NCBI GenBank assembly: GCA_947579605.1
Contig: OX388327.1
Span: 1,103,122-1,167,121, forward strand
DNA: 64,000 bases
Origin: Athripsodes cinereus
Lineage: Eukaryota > Arthropoda > Insecta > Trichoptera > Leptoceridae
Reading direction: 5' to 3'
Shown here: positions 1-9,730 of the stretch, one piece after another
Layout of the letters: the number at the start of each line of letters is the position of its first letter
How positions within the stretch are numbered: position 1 is the stretch's first letter
The notes under the pieces: generated by a model
What the model was told of the DNA's origin: nothing
What the model saw: the letters and a program-made list of their open reading frames with translations, nothing else
Databases searched by the model: none
Made by a program: the position numbers and the translations under genes

Positions 1-333
1 ATGTTAAAACCTGTTGAAAAAAGCCAAAAATGTATTCTTTTTTTTTTAAAAAAGCACAAGGTTTCCAATGAACCTTTTTGACAATAATCTGTTTCTGTAG
101 CAGCGGATTAGGATCATTAGAAATATTATGTGAAAAGGTGACATAATTATTTGTATCTATCTGTGCAATCTTGGCCTAGCCCGCAAGTGAGATAGCAGCT
201 GGACTATTGCACGTGATAAACAACTGCTTATAATAGTTGGCCTCTCCGTGCCATTAAATGTCATGAAATTCAGGATGGTTGACATACCATATCGCTGAAT
301 CAAAGATGTCAATGTTTTATTCACGCCATTTTC
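1..333. other. AT-rich DNA with a degraded high-copy repeat
   Basis: No gene is seen. Bases from about 185 to 305 resemble the high-copy repeat described at 50040-50400. The shared pieces are the stretch around CAGCTGGAC, then ATTCAGGATGG and ATATCGCTGAATC. This copy is strongly diverged. Confidence 0.4.
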
Positions 334-1003
334 TGAACACCAACCTTACTAAGGACATGCAATCACTGAAAAGAATGGTCGGCAAAGCGTTATTACGTGA
401 TAAAGTAAATGAGGATGAGGATATAAGAAGAATGAGCGGTCAGAAGAGAAGTATTTTTTTTTTTTTTTTTTTTTTTATTGAAAAAAACCATAAAATATAA
501 ACAAAATAAACAAGATATCTACTATAACATTTCTTATACTTAATTTGTATTTAGATCTCACCCGGCGAAGCTGCATATTGCTAGCTTGTGTCCGGGCGGC
601 GGTCTATACAAAATACAAATATTTAAAATAACAATAATAGTATATAAAACCAAACTTAACATATTTTAAACTTAAATAGAAAATATATAACATATTTCAT
701 AACATACATAAAAAAAAATTACCTTAAATATTTACAGTCAATTTATTAGTGTGAAAAATATTCTTTCAATCTATTATTGTGGATAGAATGCGTAGAAGTA
801 AGTTACGATAGTTTGGAAATGTGCAGCGAAAGGATGACAAAGAAGATAAGTGCCCATCTGAGAGAGAGGGTGTCAAGAAGCGTAGCCGTCTGACAATCAC
901 GTGGTTAGGTCACGTGGATCAAGTTCTCAAAGGCAGGTATGTAGGTACATGAGAAATTGTATGATTGATAGAGAAAGACATAAGACACTCCAAAATTTAT
1001 TAT
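334..1003 (+). pseudogene. RTE-like LINE 3' relic (C-terminal region), interrupted
   Basis: Translated pieces such as LKRMVGKALL and DEDIRRMSGQKRS (to about 453), then a continuation from about 772 (VDRMR-like, then ...DQVLKG), match the C-terminal tail of other LINE copies in this window, best seen on the minus strand at 49545-49927. This tail normally follows the RT domain in lepidopteran endonuclease/RT elements. The frame has stops and shifts and is split by the insertion at 454-771. No RT catalytic motif remains. The RTE-like clade label is from memory of the family. Confidence 0.55.
454..771 (-). mobile_element. Unclassified retroelement 3' end inserted in an RTE-like relic
   Basis: A run of about 22 T starts at 455, which is a poly(A) tail on the minus strand. 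It interrupts the RTE-like frame, which resumes at about 772 with TTGTGGATAGAATGCG. TATT flanks both sides and may be part of a short target duplication. The minus-strand body contains a GC-richer patch at 560-605 and no coding frame I recognise. It is probably a 5'-truncated LINE 3'UTR or a SINE. Confidence 0.45.
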
Positions 1004-1010
1004 AAATAGT

Positions 1011-1798
1011 AAGGGACCTATTTTTTTAAAATGATTATTTTTGTTCGACACAGAGGTAACTTAATTGACATAAAAATATTCTCTACTTTGTGTTTCAATA
1101 AGGAACGTTACCGGGCAAGAAGAACAAATATTGTAAAATTTATATTGGAATTGACTGCACTTACTAAGTTCTAGAAATAATGAAGTAACGATATTAGTAT
1201 TGTTGAAGAAAGATATGATTTTTTCAGCGCTGTGTTAGCAAAAGGTGCGAAAAATGTGAAATGAAAATAAAATAAGCAAGTATAAAAATTTCTTCTGAAG
1301 CCTACCAACTTGTTTGCGAGTGATTTAAATATAGAAAAAATAAAAAGAAATATTTTGAAAATAGCGCATTAAAAACACGTTTTTACTGACATTTTAAATA
1401 ATCTCCCAAATTGCCAGAAGTGGGAGCAAGAAATGAAAGAAAAGAAGGAAAAAAATAATGGGAAGGCTCTTCTCCACGAGACATCATTAAAAATTTAATA
1501 AAAAAAACTTTTCTCGAATAACTGTGCGAATATTAACCCTTTAATTTCCACGTTTCACTCCACACTTAACCTAGAAAGTACTACAAATATACAAAATTAC
1601 AGCCCATCTCGCTTAAAGCGAACTTCATTATAACACGGTTGTTTTTATGACGAAAAATATAAAGATAGACTGATTTTTTTTAATCTGCTGCTCAAACTGC
1701 AATCTCTTGATAATTATTCATCTTATCGTATCTATGTACTATTACTTTTAATTTTTGGGGTCTAAATGATTTTTAATCTTATCTTTTTCTTATCTATT
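1011..1798. other. AT-rich stretch, no gene seen
   Basis: I find no coding frame, RNA gene or clear repeat. A single TTAACCC-type motif at 1533 looks like a piggyBac terminus but has no partner nearby. Confidence 0.5.
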
Positions 1799-2182
1799 CA
1801 AACACTGTATAATTTTCACATATGATTTTGTATTAAGTCAATTAACAATGATTAAATACTAATTGCCGAGCGCTTTCGCCTTGTGGGATCTTCAGGGCAA
1901 GAGTTCTTTAAAACTAAAGAATAGAAGAAACTAACCTACATTACATATATAAAGTCTAAGGGTTTTATGGAACACATGGAACAAAAAAATCGTTGTGTTC
2001 CATCCAACCCTTAGACTATAATATAATGTATGTATGTAGGTTAGTTTGTTCTATTCTTTAGTTTTAAGTAGCTCTTGCACTGAAGATGCCGCTAGGCGAA
2101 AGCGCTCGGCAATTAATATTTACTATTTAGTCATTGTTAATTGACTTTATACAAAATTAAATGTGAAAATTAGACAGTGTTT
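1799..2182. repeat. 384-bp palindromic foldback element (giant hairpin MITE)
   Basis: The left arm, beginning AAACACTGTATAATTTTCAC, is the reverse complement of the right arm, ending GTGAAAATTAGACAGTGTTT. The arms meet near 1990 around TGGAACACA / TGTGTTCCA. Each arm is about 185 bp and carries GCCGAGCGCTTTCGCC or its complement. The arms are similar but not identical, so this is an old insertion rather than an assembly artefact. There is no coding content. Confidence 0.8.
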
Positions 2183-2238
2183 AAATATAACATTTGAAAA
2201 GAAATATTTTGATATACAAAATTCTCGTGTCACAGTGC

Positions 2239-2553
2239 AGAGTTCGTCGGTAGCCTGGAGGTAGAGTCTCGGCCTTATGAACATGAGGTCCGGGGTTCGA
2301 TCCCAGGTGCCGGCAAACTCCCCTTTCACGACACAAGCTTTTAGCTTACTGTGAAAGGTGTATAAGGTTGTATTTGGGTTTATAACAAAACCCAGATATA
2401 ATAATAATAATAATAAACTTTATTGTACAAAATATTTTAACAAAAAGAATGAGATTACAACATGGTATATACAAATATTTTGCACAATGGGCGAGTTAAT
2501 CGCAGGGACGCGATATCTTCCAACTAACCCAAGATATATCTTTTAAAAAAAAA
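2239..2553 (+). mobile_element. tRNA-derived SINE, itself interrupted
   Basis: A tRNA-like head carries a box A-like TAGCCTGGAGG and a perfect box B GGTTCGATCCC at about 2296-2306, which are the RNA polymerase III internal promoter parts. The body runs GCTTACTGTGAAAGGTGTAT ... ACCCAGATATA and recurs on the minus strand at 25655-25746. The tail ATCTTTTAAAAAAAA is displaced to 2538-2553 by the LINE fragment at 2401-2531. The whole unit sits inside the Helitron. It is not a functional tRNA gene, because no cloverleaf acceptor stem closes the head. Confidence 0.72.
2401..2531 (-). mobile_element. LINE 3'UTR fragment inserted in the SINE
   Basis: On the minus strand this reads GGGTTAGTTGGAAGATATCG through AATAAAGTTTATTATTATT, so it ends with a polyadenylation-like signal and a (TTA)n tail. 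The 7-bp repeat AGATATA occurs at 2394-2400 and again at 2532-2538, a convincing target-site duplication inside the SINE tail. Relatives lie at 12748-12832, 24128-24262, 15905-16470 and 47061-47590. The last two still carry the end of the RT frame, which identifies this as LINE 3'UTR. Confidence 0.75.
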
Positions 2554-3259
2554 AAAAATGTTTGTTATCATACTCCTCCGAAACGGCTGAACCGATTTTG
2601 ATGAAATTGTGTGTTCTTATCGAGTACCTAAGTCTAAGATTCGGCTAACATCTATTTTTAATACCCCTAAAAGTTAAGGGTAGTCACTCCAAATTTTTAT
2701 TTTTTGGACAATTTTTTTTATTTTTCTTATGGTGAGGTATTATAAAATACATACAGCCCTAAATTTTCACCCTTCTAACATCAACTTCTATTTTTTAATA
2801 GCGATATTAGTAGTCTTGAAATTATGTATATTTTAACAACGTTTGCCAGGTCAGCTAGTTTTAATATATTTTTTTTTAAATAAAATAAGACAAATCACTG
2901 ATTTCAATGGTATCGCGTTATAACGAATAGCTTTGGACACATGAGTTAATACTCGAAACGAAGAAGGAGAGATTTGGAAAAAAAATATGTAGATACTTTG
3001 TAGGTTATGTCTGAATATAAATCTTTTTAATTGGGTTAAGAGTGACGTAATCACAGTATCTTTGTAAAGAGATTAACTTCAATTTAGTTTATGGTCTGTG
3101 AGAGTTAGTTTAGAGGAGGAATGTTAAGAACAAGAGTTGGTATTTTTTGTTATTGTCCATTCACACTAATGGGGAATTTTCACAAAAAAATACTTTTATA
3201 TGTAGCACAAAAAAAAAAAGATTTTTTTGTGCTTTTTATTTTTTACATATGCATTTTAC

Positions 3260-3645
3260 ATTACGGCGCGAAACAGCTCCTCCACGGTTCTGACACCGGT
3301 CCACTGTCGAATGTTTCGAAGCCAGGAGAGCTGTCTTCTGCCAAACCCTCTGCGGCCCTCGATCTTCCTCTTCATGACGAGCTGGAGTATAGTGTACTTG
3401 TTACCTCTCATTACATGGCCAAAATATGATATTTTACGGAGCTAAACAGTGGTGAACAATTCTCTATTTACATTGGCTGTACGTAAAACATCAATGTTTG
3501 TTATCATATCGGTCCAGGATATTCTTAGCATTCTACGGTGGATCCACATTTCAAACGCTTCAAGGCGGTTAATTATATTAACTTTAAGAGTCCACGCCTC
3601 TACACCGTAAAGTATAACCATTAGAAAAATCAATTTTGCATATCG
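3260..3645 (-). pseudogene. RTE-like LINE 3' relic
   Basis: The minus-strand translation contains VILYGVEAWTL, LEAFEMWIHRRMLRISWTD and NREL, the classic post-RT segment of lepidopteran RTE-like elements. It continues (3260-3440) with a GRRGFGRRQLSWLRN-like tail. Frameshifts break it and no RT core is present. The foldback element at 3674-3842 truncates it on its upstream side. Confidence 0.6.
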
Positions 3646-3673
3646 AATGACGAAACAAGGCTCGAAGTCAAAC

Positions 3674-3842
3674 CACAATTTAGCGTTAGGTTTTATTGTC
3701 ATTATCGTTCGAATATGGACGACGTTGCGAGAAGTGTCATTTTTCGTAGCTAAATTACACAATAGTTACGAAAATTGTCACTTTGGCGCAACGTCGTCTG
3801 TATTCGAACAATTGCGACACGAAAACGTAACGCTAAAATGTG
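3674..3842. repeat. 169-bp foldback element with ~75-bp arms
   Basis: The left arm (3674-3748, including GTTCGAATATGGACGACGTT) is the imperfect reverse complement of the right arm (3766-3842, including AACGTCGTCTGTATTCGAAC), with a spacer of about 17 bp. The outer ends match as CAATTTAGCGTTA and its complement. It has no coding capacity. It lies directly upstream of the minus-strand RTE-like relic, so it probably inserted into or beside it. Confidence 0.7.
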
Positions 3843-3848
3843 TCAAAA

Positions 3849-3892
3849 CACACACCGGAGGCCTGAGTCAAAACTCAGGCCTCCGGTGTGTG
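3849..3892. repeat. Perfect 20-bp stem hairpin
   Basis: CACACACCGGAGGCCTGAGT at 3849-3868 is perfectly complementary to 3873-3892, with a 4-nt CAAA loop. It lies seven bases beyond the foldback element at 3674-3842. It is GC-rich in an AT-rich setting. It is not followed by a T-run, and a bacterial-style terminator makes no sense in this genome. Confidence 0.85.
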
Positions 3893-4863
3893 ACGTCATC
3901 AATCGGTAAAGACAGACAACGAGTTAAATGTAATAAATTTCTATAAAATAAAATATATTAAAATGAATTTCTCTAATATCTATTATGTTCGAATGAGAAA
4001 CGTCATGGGAGGGAGCGAAAGGTAGATTCCTACTTTGTATAGCTCTGTCCCACTTCGACCACCGTTGTACGAGTATATTATGGTATTATGTACTTGAACC
4101 TATTTTCTGATACATTGTTTTTGACTTGGTTTGCTTGCTGATTTTGTGACGAATATGATAAAAGGGTAAATTTATTTGACACTAAGCGTTGTGATGACGC
4201 ATACTGCGTCCTGATTATTTTTTGTGAAATGCATTTTATTATGAAATTTAGGCATAATTCACTCGATTGCGGGTGCATTGTCGTAAAATGAAATAAGAAG
4301 AAGAAGAATAAGAAACATCACGTAATTTATTTATATATGGTTGAAAACTAAACACCAAAAAGTCAGCCCATGGCGAAACAGGTGTGTGACGTCATCAGAA
4401 GCTACAGACAGTACTACGAGTCAAATGCGTGCCAATACAACATAGCGCCTAACGACGTCACAACGAGCTGATTCATTGACATGGCGTTTAAAATTTTGAC
4501 AGAAAATATGAGTTTTTAAGGATATTCGTGATTATCGTATATTAATTATCGATATAAATTTATCACATTTATTCATATTCCTCACACATGCACATTCTCC
4601 ATTGTATAACAAAGTTGGCAAAAGAGTAAAAATCGCCATTTCATACTTAACTGTGATGGTTATTTCCATGTTAGCACTTTATCGCTTCTTTAAAAGTGCC
4701 TCGTCAAGGAAAGATAAGAAATGTTATTTTCGCTTCAGTACAAGATGCGTAGTCTTACGAAAAGTTTCAAAGCCTACGAAAATGACGTCATCAGCATCTC
4801 ACACTATTATTACCAGGCACTTAAATTATGATATAACTATCGGGCAATTCAAAGACAGACGAA
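3893..4863. other. No recognised gene; TGACGTCA motifs repeat
   Basis: A 120-codon frame at 4602-4964 has no recognisable domain and runs into a LINE relic, so I do not call it. GTGTGTGACGTCATCA occurs at about 3885 and 4383, followed both times by a weakly similar ACAGACA...ACGAGT..AAATG stretch. That suggests two copies of a short repeat. A further ATGACGTCATC lies at about 4781. Confidence 0.4.
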
Positions 4864-5101
4864 ATATTATTATTATTACTGACAACGAGACGATTCTTAC
4901 AGGGATCATTACAGCTGAAGGACAATGCGATCCCAGAAGAAAACCAACGATATCTAGACAATAACACAACTACAACACACCATCAATTTTCTTGACAAAC
5001 TCCGCATACGTCACGCCAAATATATCAATGTATCTAGCCAGACTGTTAGATATTTGAATAACCCTTCCTATTGGGGACTTTGCCAATATGTTTGTTCTAT
5101 T
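4864..5101 (-). pseudogene. LINE 3' end relic (C-terminus plus (AAT)n tail)
   Basis: This is about 90% alike by eye to 63527-63767, including TACAGGGATCATTACAGC and CGCATACGTCACGCCAAAT. The minus strand there encodes the RT C-terminus. The plus-strand edge is an (ATT)n run, which is the 3' tail on the minus strand. The frame is broken here. It is a second, older copy of that LINE family. Confidence 0.65.
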
Positions 5102-5114
5102 TATATAATATGTA

Positions 5115-5405
5115 CATTATTTTATATGAGGTTTTCCACCCATCCTGAATGTCTTAATTTTTGTTGGCACAAAGAAGCATCAAACTTACTTCCACACTCC
5201 TAAATGAATCAGCAGGTACGCAGTAATCTCCCCCCCCCCCCTTTTTTTCCTTTCCCCTTGATTTTTTTTTGTTGTTTTTATTATTATGGGATAACATGGA
5301 ACCTTACACATGGCAGAGGATCGCTCAACATGGAGACAGATGGTCTACAGAACGAGGCATGATGGTCACGATCCTCAGGATTGAGGGACCGACAGAAATG
5401 GATGG
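5115..5405. repeat. High-copy repeat end plus RTE-like tail fragment
   Basis: TTTTCCACCCATCCTGAATGTC at about 5133 is the antisense end of the high-copy repeat seen at 28210, 48508 and 63355. After a C11/T7 homopolymer run, 5305-5400 on the plus strand translates in part as AEDRSTWRQMV and HDGHDPQD, which resembles the extreme C-terminus of RTE-like LINE polyproteins. Confidence 0.5.
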
Positions 5406-5734
5406 ATGGAATTGATTTGTGTTTTTGTGCTAGTGTGATGATTGAGTGAGCGAGCGAGACTGTGTATATGTAGGCATGTTGAGATGACCGGAATGTTAGG
5501 TACCTATGTTTTTTTAATTAATTGTGGCGCGTGGTATTGGATGATAGCTGATCTCTGAAAGATTAACCTTTTTTCTAACTTTATATATGTAGTTATTGTC
5601 TGTTTCGTGCTTTTAACATTTATATAATAATAATAAAAATAAAATAAAAGAATTGGTCTCCCATTTTTTACCTTGAGTTATAGAGTGTCTGATAAAAAAG
5701 GCAGAAGCTTGATAAAATAAAGACATTTTTCTAC
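5406..5734. other. No gene seen
   Basis: AT-rich sequence. A short TGTGGCGCGTGGTATTGGATG segment near 5523 resembles 9395-9415 and may be part of an old repeat. Nothing else is supported. Confidence 0.4.
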
Positions 5735-6012
5735 TACTCCACCACGTGATATCCTACAAGTGGGATAGACAGCAGACCAACTGCATGTAATATAGATGAG
5801 CTTGTCCCAAACTACTTAATATATAATCTCGTTTGATGGATTCTACATAACGTGACGATACACATATTCAGCGTACCAAACACATTAACATGTAAAACCC
5901 CGGCCCAGGAGAATTTGAAAAAGGAAAGTTTTCATTTTGCCCTAACTGGGAATCGAACCCGGACCCTCGTGACTCAAAGGCAAGATTGTAACTTTTGCGC
6001 CACAAATGCAAC
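5735..6012 (-). mobile_element. tRNA-derived SINE (minus strand)
   Basis: On the minus strand the head contains box B as CCGGGTTCGATTCCC (complement of about 5949-5963). The body then reads toward lower coordinates, with the segments TTTGGGACAAGCTCAT and TATCGTCACGT shared with the SINEs at 57717-57972 and 62106-62330. The box A region is degraded. This copy is more decayed than the one at 57.7 kb. The lower end from about 5735 to 5800 overlaps a piece of the high-copy repeat (CACAAGTGGGATAGAC-like). Confidence 0.65.
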
Positions 6013-6085
6013 CTATTTCATCGTTGGCTTTTAAAGAAATAGTTAAAAAATGTTATTGTTTGATGACCTCAATTACAAAGGAAAT

Positions 6086-6400
6086 CATTTTTAATGTGTT
6101 CATAATACAAAGTAAATATTTTTTTGACGTGCTCGATTTACAAAGTAAAATATTTTTGATATTGTGTTCATTACACAAAGCAAGTATTTTTTTTAATGTT
6201 TGAATTACAATGTAAGTTATTTCAGATGTTTTTAATATTCAAAGTAAGTAGTTTTTTGATGTGTTCAACTTACAAAGTAAAATATTTTTGATGTGTTCAA
6301 AATATCTACAAGTTATGGTATTTTTGACGTGTTCGATTTACAAAGTAACTTATTTTTGATGTGTTCAAAATACAATTATTCAATTGACAAAGTAAGTAAT
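6086..6400. repeat. Decayed tandem repeat, unit ~36-38 bp
   Basis: About eight degenerate units share ACAAAGTAA, then a T/A-rich run, then TTTTTGATGTGTTC. The repeat explains the weak open frames at 6006-6203 and 6293-6493, so I do not call those genes. Units differ by substitutions and small indels, which indicates age. Confidence 0.75.
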
Positions 6401-8642
6401 ATTTTGTCCTACAACATTGTATTACAAAATGAATCGCTGGTGCTCACTATTAATCTACTTTATAAAAACACATTAAACCAAACAGCACTCTAGTAATGAA
6501 ACAATGAAAAATACATTGCTATCCTCTGGCAATAAAATATCGTAACTTTGTCTATAGTTGTTTGAAAACACTTTGTTCTTTTTGACATTTGAGTATTAAT
6601 GGACGAATTAATGTTGCCCACCTGTCAATGGCGCTAGTGAACCTTCAGTTAAAATTAAAATGAAACGCAAAATGATTTGGAAATCACGATATTCATTATT
6701 TACGGTAGACAGTTAAGCTATGTATAGTATAATATTAACCGTGGAGCTCCCAGCAAAAACTGATCTCCTGCATTTTTAAGTAAGTTTTTGAAAATTCTGT
6801 AAAAGGCAGATGTTCACAATACATCCTTAATAAGAGATTTAACATCTCCAATTGTATAAAAAATAATGAAAAGGGTACTCGAAAACGTAATAGCCTGAGG
6901 ATCAAATGGCTAAATCATGTAGGTTAGATTCTCAAGAATGGATACGTAGCATGCAGGAGGAACTGCATCAGCAGCGTAATAAGATGATAATAATAATGAT
7001 TATATTTTAATATTTTATTAATGTGGAAAAAAATAGAAGAAGATCAAGAAAAATATTATTAAAGTCCGAAATTGTTGGAAGTAAAATTTACCAAAATTAT
7101 GGTTGGACTATAATTATTATACGAGGCGTGACGATCGTTTATTTTAGTTTAAAATTCTCCCGCATTTTACAAAAAAAATAATAGCGCTCTCTGTCATTAC
7201 ATAGTTAAAGTATAGTACATAGATGACTTAATGTTCTTACTTACTATTACTATCTACTTTTCTACTTGTTTGTTGGCAGGGTGTGATCAATATCCGCATC
7301 CGCATAAAATAAGAAAATCATATCCCCACACTATTTTTTTTATAATTATTTTGAAAATGAAACACGATATATAGTTATTCCACTATTGACTTTATTTATT
7401 ATTGCGAGCCTACTTTCAACAGCTTTCGCTCTTATCGTAAGGCAAAAGTTAAGTTACTTTACGAAATGAAGTATTCAGAAATAATAAAGATTTTTTTTAT
7501 GTTTAAACATGATAATTAATTTATGAGAACAAATAAACTGTTGTTGAGTTTTACTGAATTTATTAAAAGGTATAATTTTAATTATAATATTTTTATATAA
7601 TTTAAATAAGATTGTATTTTTTTTATTAATTATTATATTAGGTATATATGTTTGGGCCAATTCTAATTATGGTTGATTTTGGGTTGTCCCTATGTGGAGG
7701 TGAAGGGGTTTGAGCAAAATGTTTCATTTACCAAAAATTGTCACAATTCTTCCGATCCTTGCAGCAATCATATATGTATGGTCCTATCATTTTTTCATTC
7801 CCTTTCCATTATTCATTGTGAATCCGTACACATCGCTCCGCCTATAATTCGTTACCGCGTCAATATATTTCACCGCTTATAAATAATATATAAATTTACA
7901 AACCCGGATAAAATAATATTAAAAATTACCGCACATTAAATCAATTATTATTATATATATAAAAGAAGTTAATTTTGTGTGCATCTGCATCCGCATCCTT
8001 AAAAGGATTTACGTCAGATCCGCAAAGTGACATCCATTACATCCCTACTTCAAACCTAGTCTGTCTATATGAAAAAACTTTGGAATTTTAATAGCCACTT
8101 GGTAGTTAAATGACCCAAAAAAGGGTTCGAACCAGTTAAGCAACAATAAAGTACAAAATAGTCCATTTCATTTATTTATTTGGAAAGGTTTTAAAATAAT
8201 ATTATTGTATTTTTCCTGATACATACCTACAAACCAAAATGCGACTATAAAAGATGAAAAAATGTTTTTTATTGGATCATTTGGATTAAGGTAACAATAA
8301 ACTCATATTGAATAGTGAATTCAATACAATAAATTATTGTCTATGGGAGTCATAGACAAATAAAAAGTACCTAATATTGACTAGAAACTCAAACGAGAAC
8401 TTAGTAATGAGTCCAATCGAATTATAGGTCCAAAAGAATTTCATATCATTCTTTCGAATTAGTCTTAATACTACCTCAACTTGAAGGACATTGATTTTTT
8501 TTTTATTCCAAGTGTACTTTTATAACTTTGTCATGTAAAAAGTGAGCGTGACTGTGTCTGAGTATGTTAAAATTACTATATAATAATAATAATAATAAAA
8601 AGATGATTTGTATTTGGCGCTGTTTCATGGTCCGTGACCATC
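6401..8642. other. AT-rich stretch with one RTE-like relic
   Basis: From about 6872 to 6985 the plus strand (AGGATCAAATGGCTAAATCA ... CATGCAGGAGGAACTGCATC) resembles the RTE-like tail at 32086-32400 but is full of stops. About 7380-7445 has TTATTCCACTATTGAC and GCGAGCC, recurring near 10640, probably ends of a decayed MITE family. The rest, including the short frames at 7475-7882, shows nothing I recognise. Confidence 0.4.
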
Positions 8643-8946
8643 TCAAGAGCGCCGTGGCTTTTTAGTCAAGTTGGAAGCATCTTCTAGGTCAAACATGAAG
8701 TTCATGTAACGCTGCTGCCACTGCAGAGGACTCTCTATCTTTATTGGCATCAGTTCTTTGCCTCAGGCCATCCCATATCTTGGTCGTGGTGTCGTACATC
8801 TCTACGTTCTTGGGATGACGAAGAGTGTAGATTTTCTCAACAGCCGACTCGAAGTCCTTCTTTTCGAGCGTTCCACTTTGGTTGACATCAAAGAAAACGT
8901 TGCACACATAGAGAAGCTTCTTCTTACGGAGATCTGAGATAGGCAT
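8643..8946 (-). pseudogene. Calexcitin-like EF-hand protein, intronless truncated retro-pseudogene
   Basis: The first ATG (8944-8946) begins MPISDLRKKKLLYV, followed by FFDVNQSGTLEKKDFESAVEKI, a good EF-hand loop plus helix, and by KIWDGLRQRTDANKDRE, the start of a second EF-hand. This order matches insect calexcitin, a neuronal sarcoplasmic-type calcium-binding protein. After KDRE the second EF-hand loop is missing, and sequence resumes in another frame as WQQRYMNFMFDLEDASN, the segment that normally lies about 20 residues later. It then ends in LTKKPRRS and a stop. The third EF-hand and C-terminus are absent. The second frame joins with no intron, which points to a retrocopy with a lost segment (deletion or skipped exon). 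In frame, the first reading closes after 86 residues. Family identity is recalled, not searched. Confidence 0.68.
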
Positions 8947-9730
8947 CGTGGTAGACAAAACAGTATTTTTGTCCCTTTCACCCGCTGTGTTGTTGCGAGT
9001 AGTCGGTGTTGTTATACTTCTCTGTTACACTACTGGACATACACTGATCACTACACGCTGGCACTTGTGAGACAACAGAGTGATTCCCGGAAGGGGTCGG
9101 TTTTTTTAACACGTGTTTTGGCAATAGAAGCGGGAATGTAACACAAAATGATGACTTGTTTAAGTTTTGAAGAGACAATCAACAATAATGAATATTAATT
9201 TATTTCGAGTTTTGATGAAATTTAAGAGATGATGAGATGCAAAAACTACGCGGTTTTGAAATGTTAGCGTGCACAAGAAAGTTCAGCACTATGGGACCGA
9301 TATCTTTCGTAAAATCAAATTATTTAAATGAGCGGTTTGATTTGCGTGGTGGCAGCCAGACGGCGCGCAACCCACTGCTTGACATTATAAATTTGTGGCG
9401 CATGGTTTGGATGACAGCATCTTACGAATGAATTTTCTTTTATATTTAAAAAATATATTTTGTAATTGTTCGTTACGTGGGGCACCCGGCAAAGAATGGT
9501 ACCTAATTCTTTTCCGTAACAAAATCTTTCAGTGAACATCTACGTTTTACAGAACACTCGAAAACTTACGGAAACGAGTGAGAGACTCTTGGGGCTTCAG
9601 GGGAAGTATTAAACCATTACAAGTATTTCATCATTAATAGTTACGTAATTATGTATCTTGTTGATGAAATAAAAAAACAAATGTTTTCTTTTAGATACTA
9701 TATTTTCTTAATTGAGAGAGGCGTTTTTTG
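8947..9730. other. Flank upstream of the calexcitin-like copy; no other gene
   Basis: The bases immediately above 8946 could be retrocopied 5'UTR, but I cannot fix its edge. 9395-9430 (TGTGGCGCATGGTTTGGATG) repeats a motif near 5523. 9540-9580 (TTTTACAGAACACTCGAAAA) matches part of the high-copy repeat at 50300-50360. Confidence 0.4.

Larger units (their letters stand above)
2206..2858 (+). mobile_element. Non-autonomous Helitron (Lepidoptera type), carrying nested insertions
   Basis: The left part reads AAATTCTCGTGTCACAGTG (about 2218-2236). The right part resumes with TGTTTGTTATCATACTCCTC at about 2551, passes a region with GAAACGGCTGAACCGATTT, and ends GTTTGCCAGGTCAGCTAG followed by T. 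The CTAG-T terminus, the lack of inverted repeats and the lack of a target duplication are Helitron features. I recall these ends from a very widespread lepidopteran family (sometimes called Lep1). No Rep/helicase is encoded. The exact 5' base is uncertain. About 315 bp of inserted SINE and LINE DNA splits it. Confidence 0.72.

Noticed and set aside
3849..3892. Transcription terminator
   Set aside because: The perfect stem would suit a bacterial intrinsic terminator, but there is no T run and the sequence is eukaryotic.
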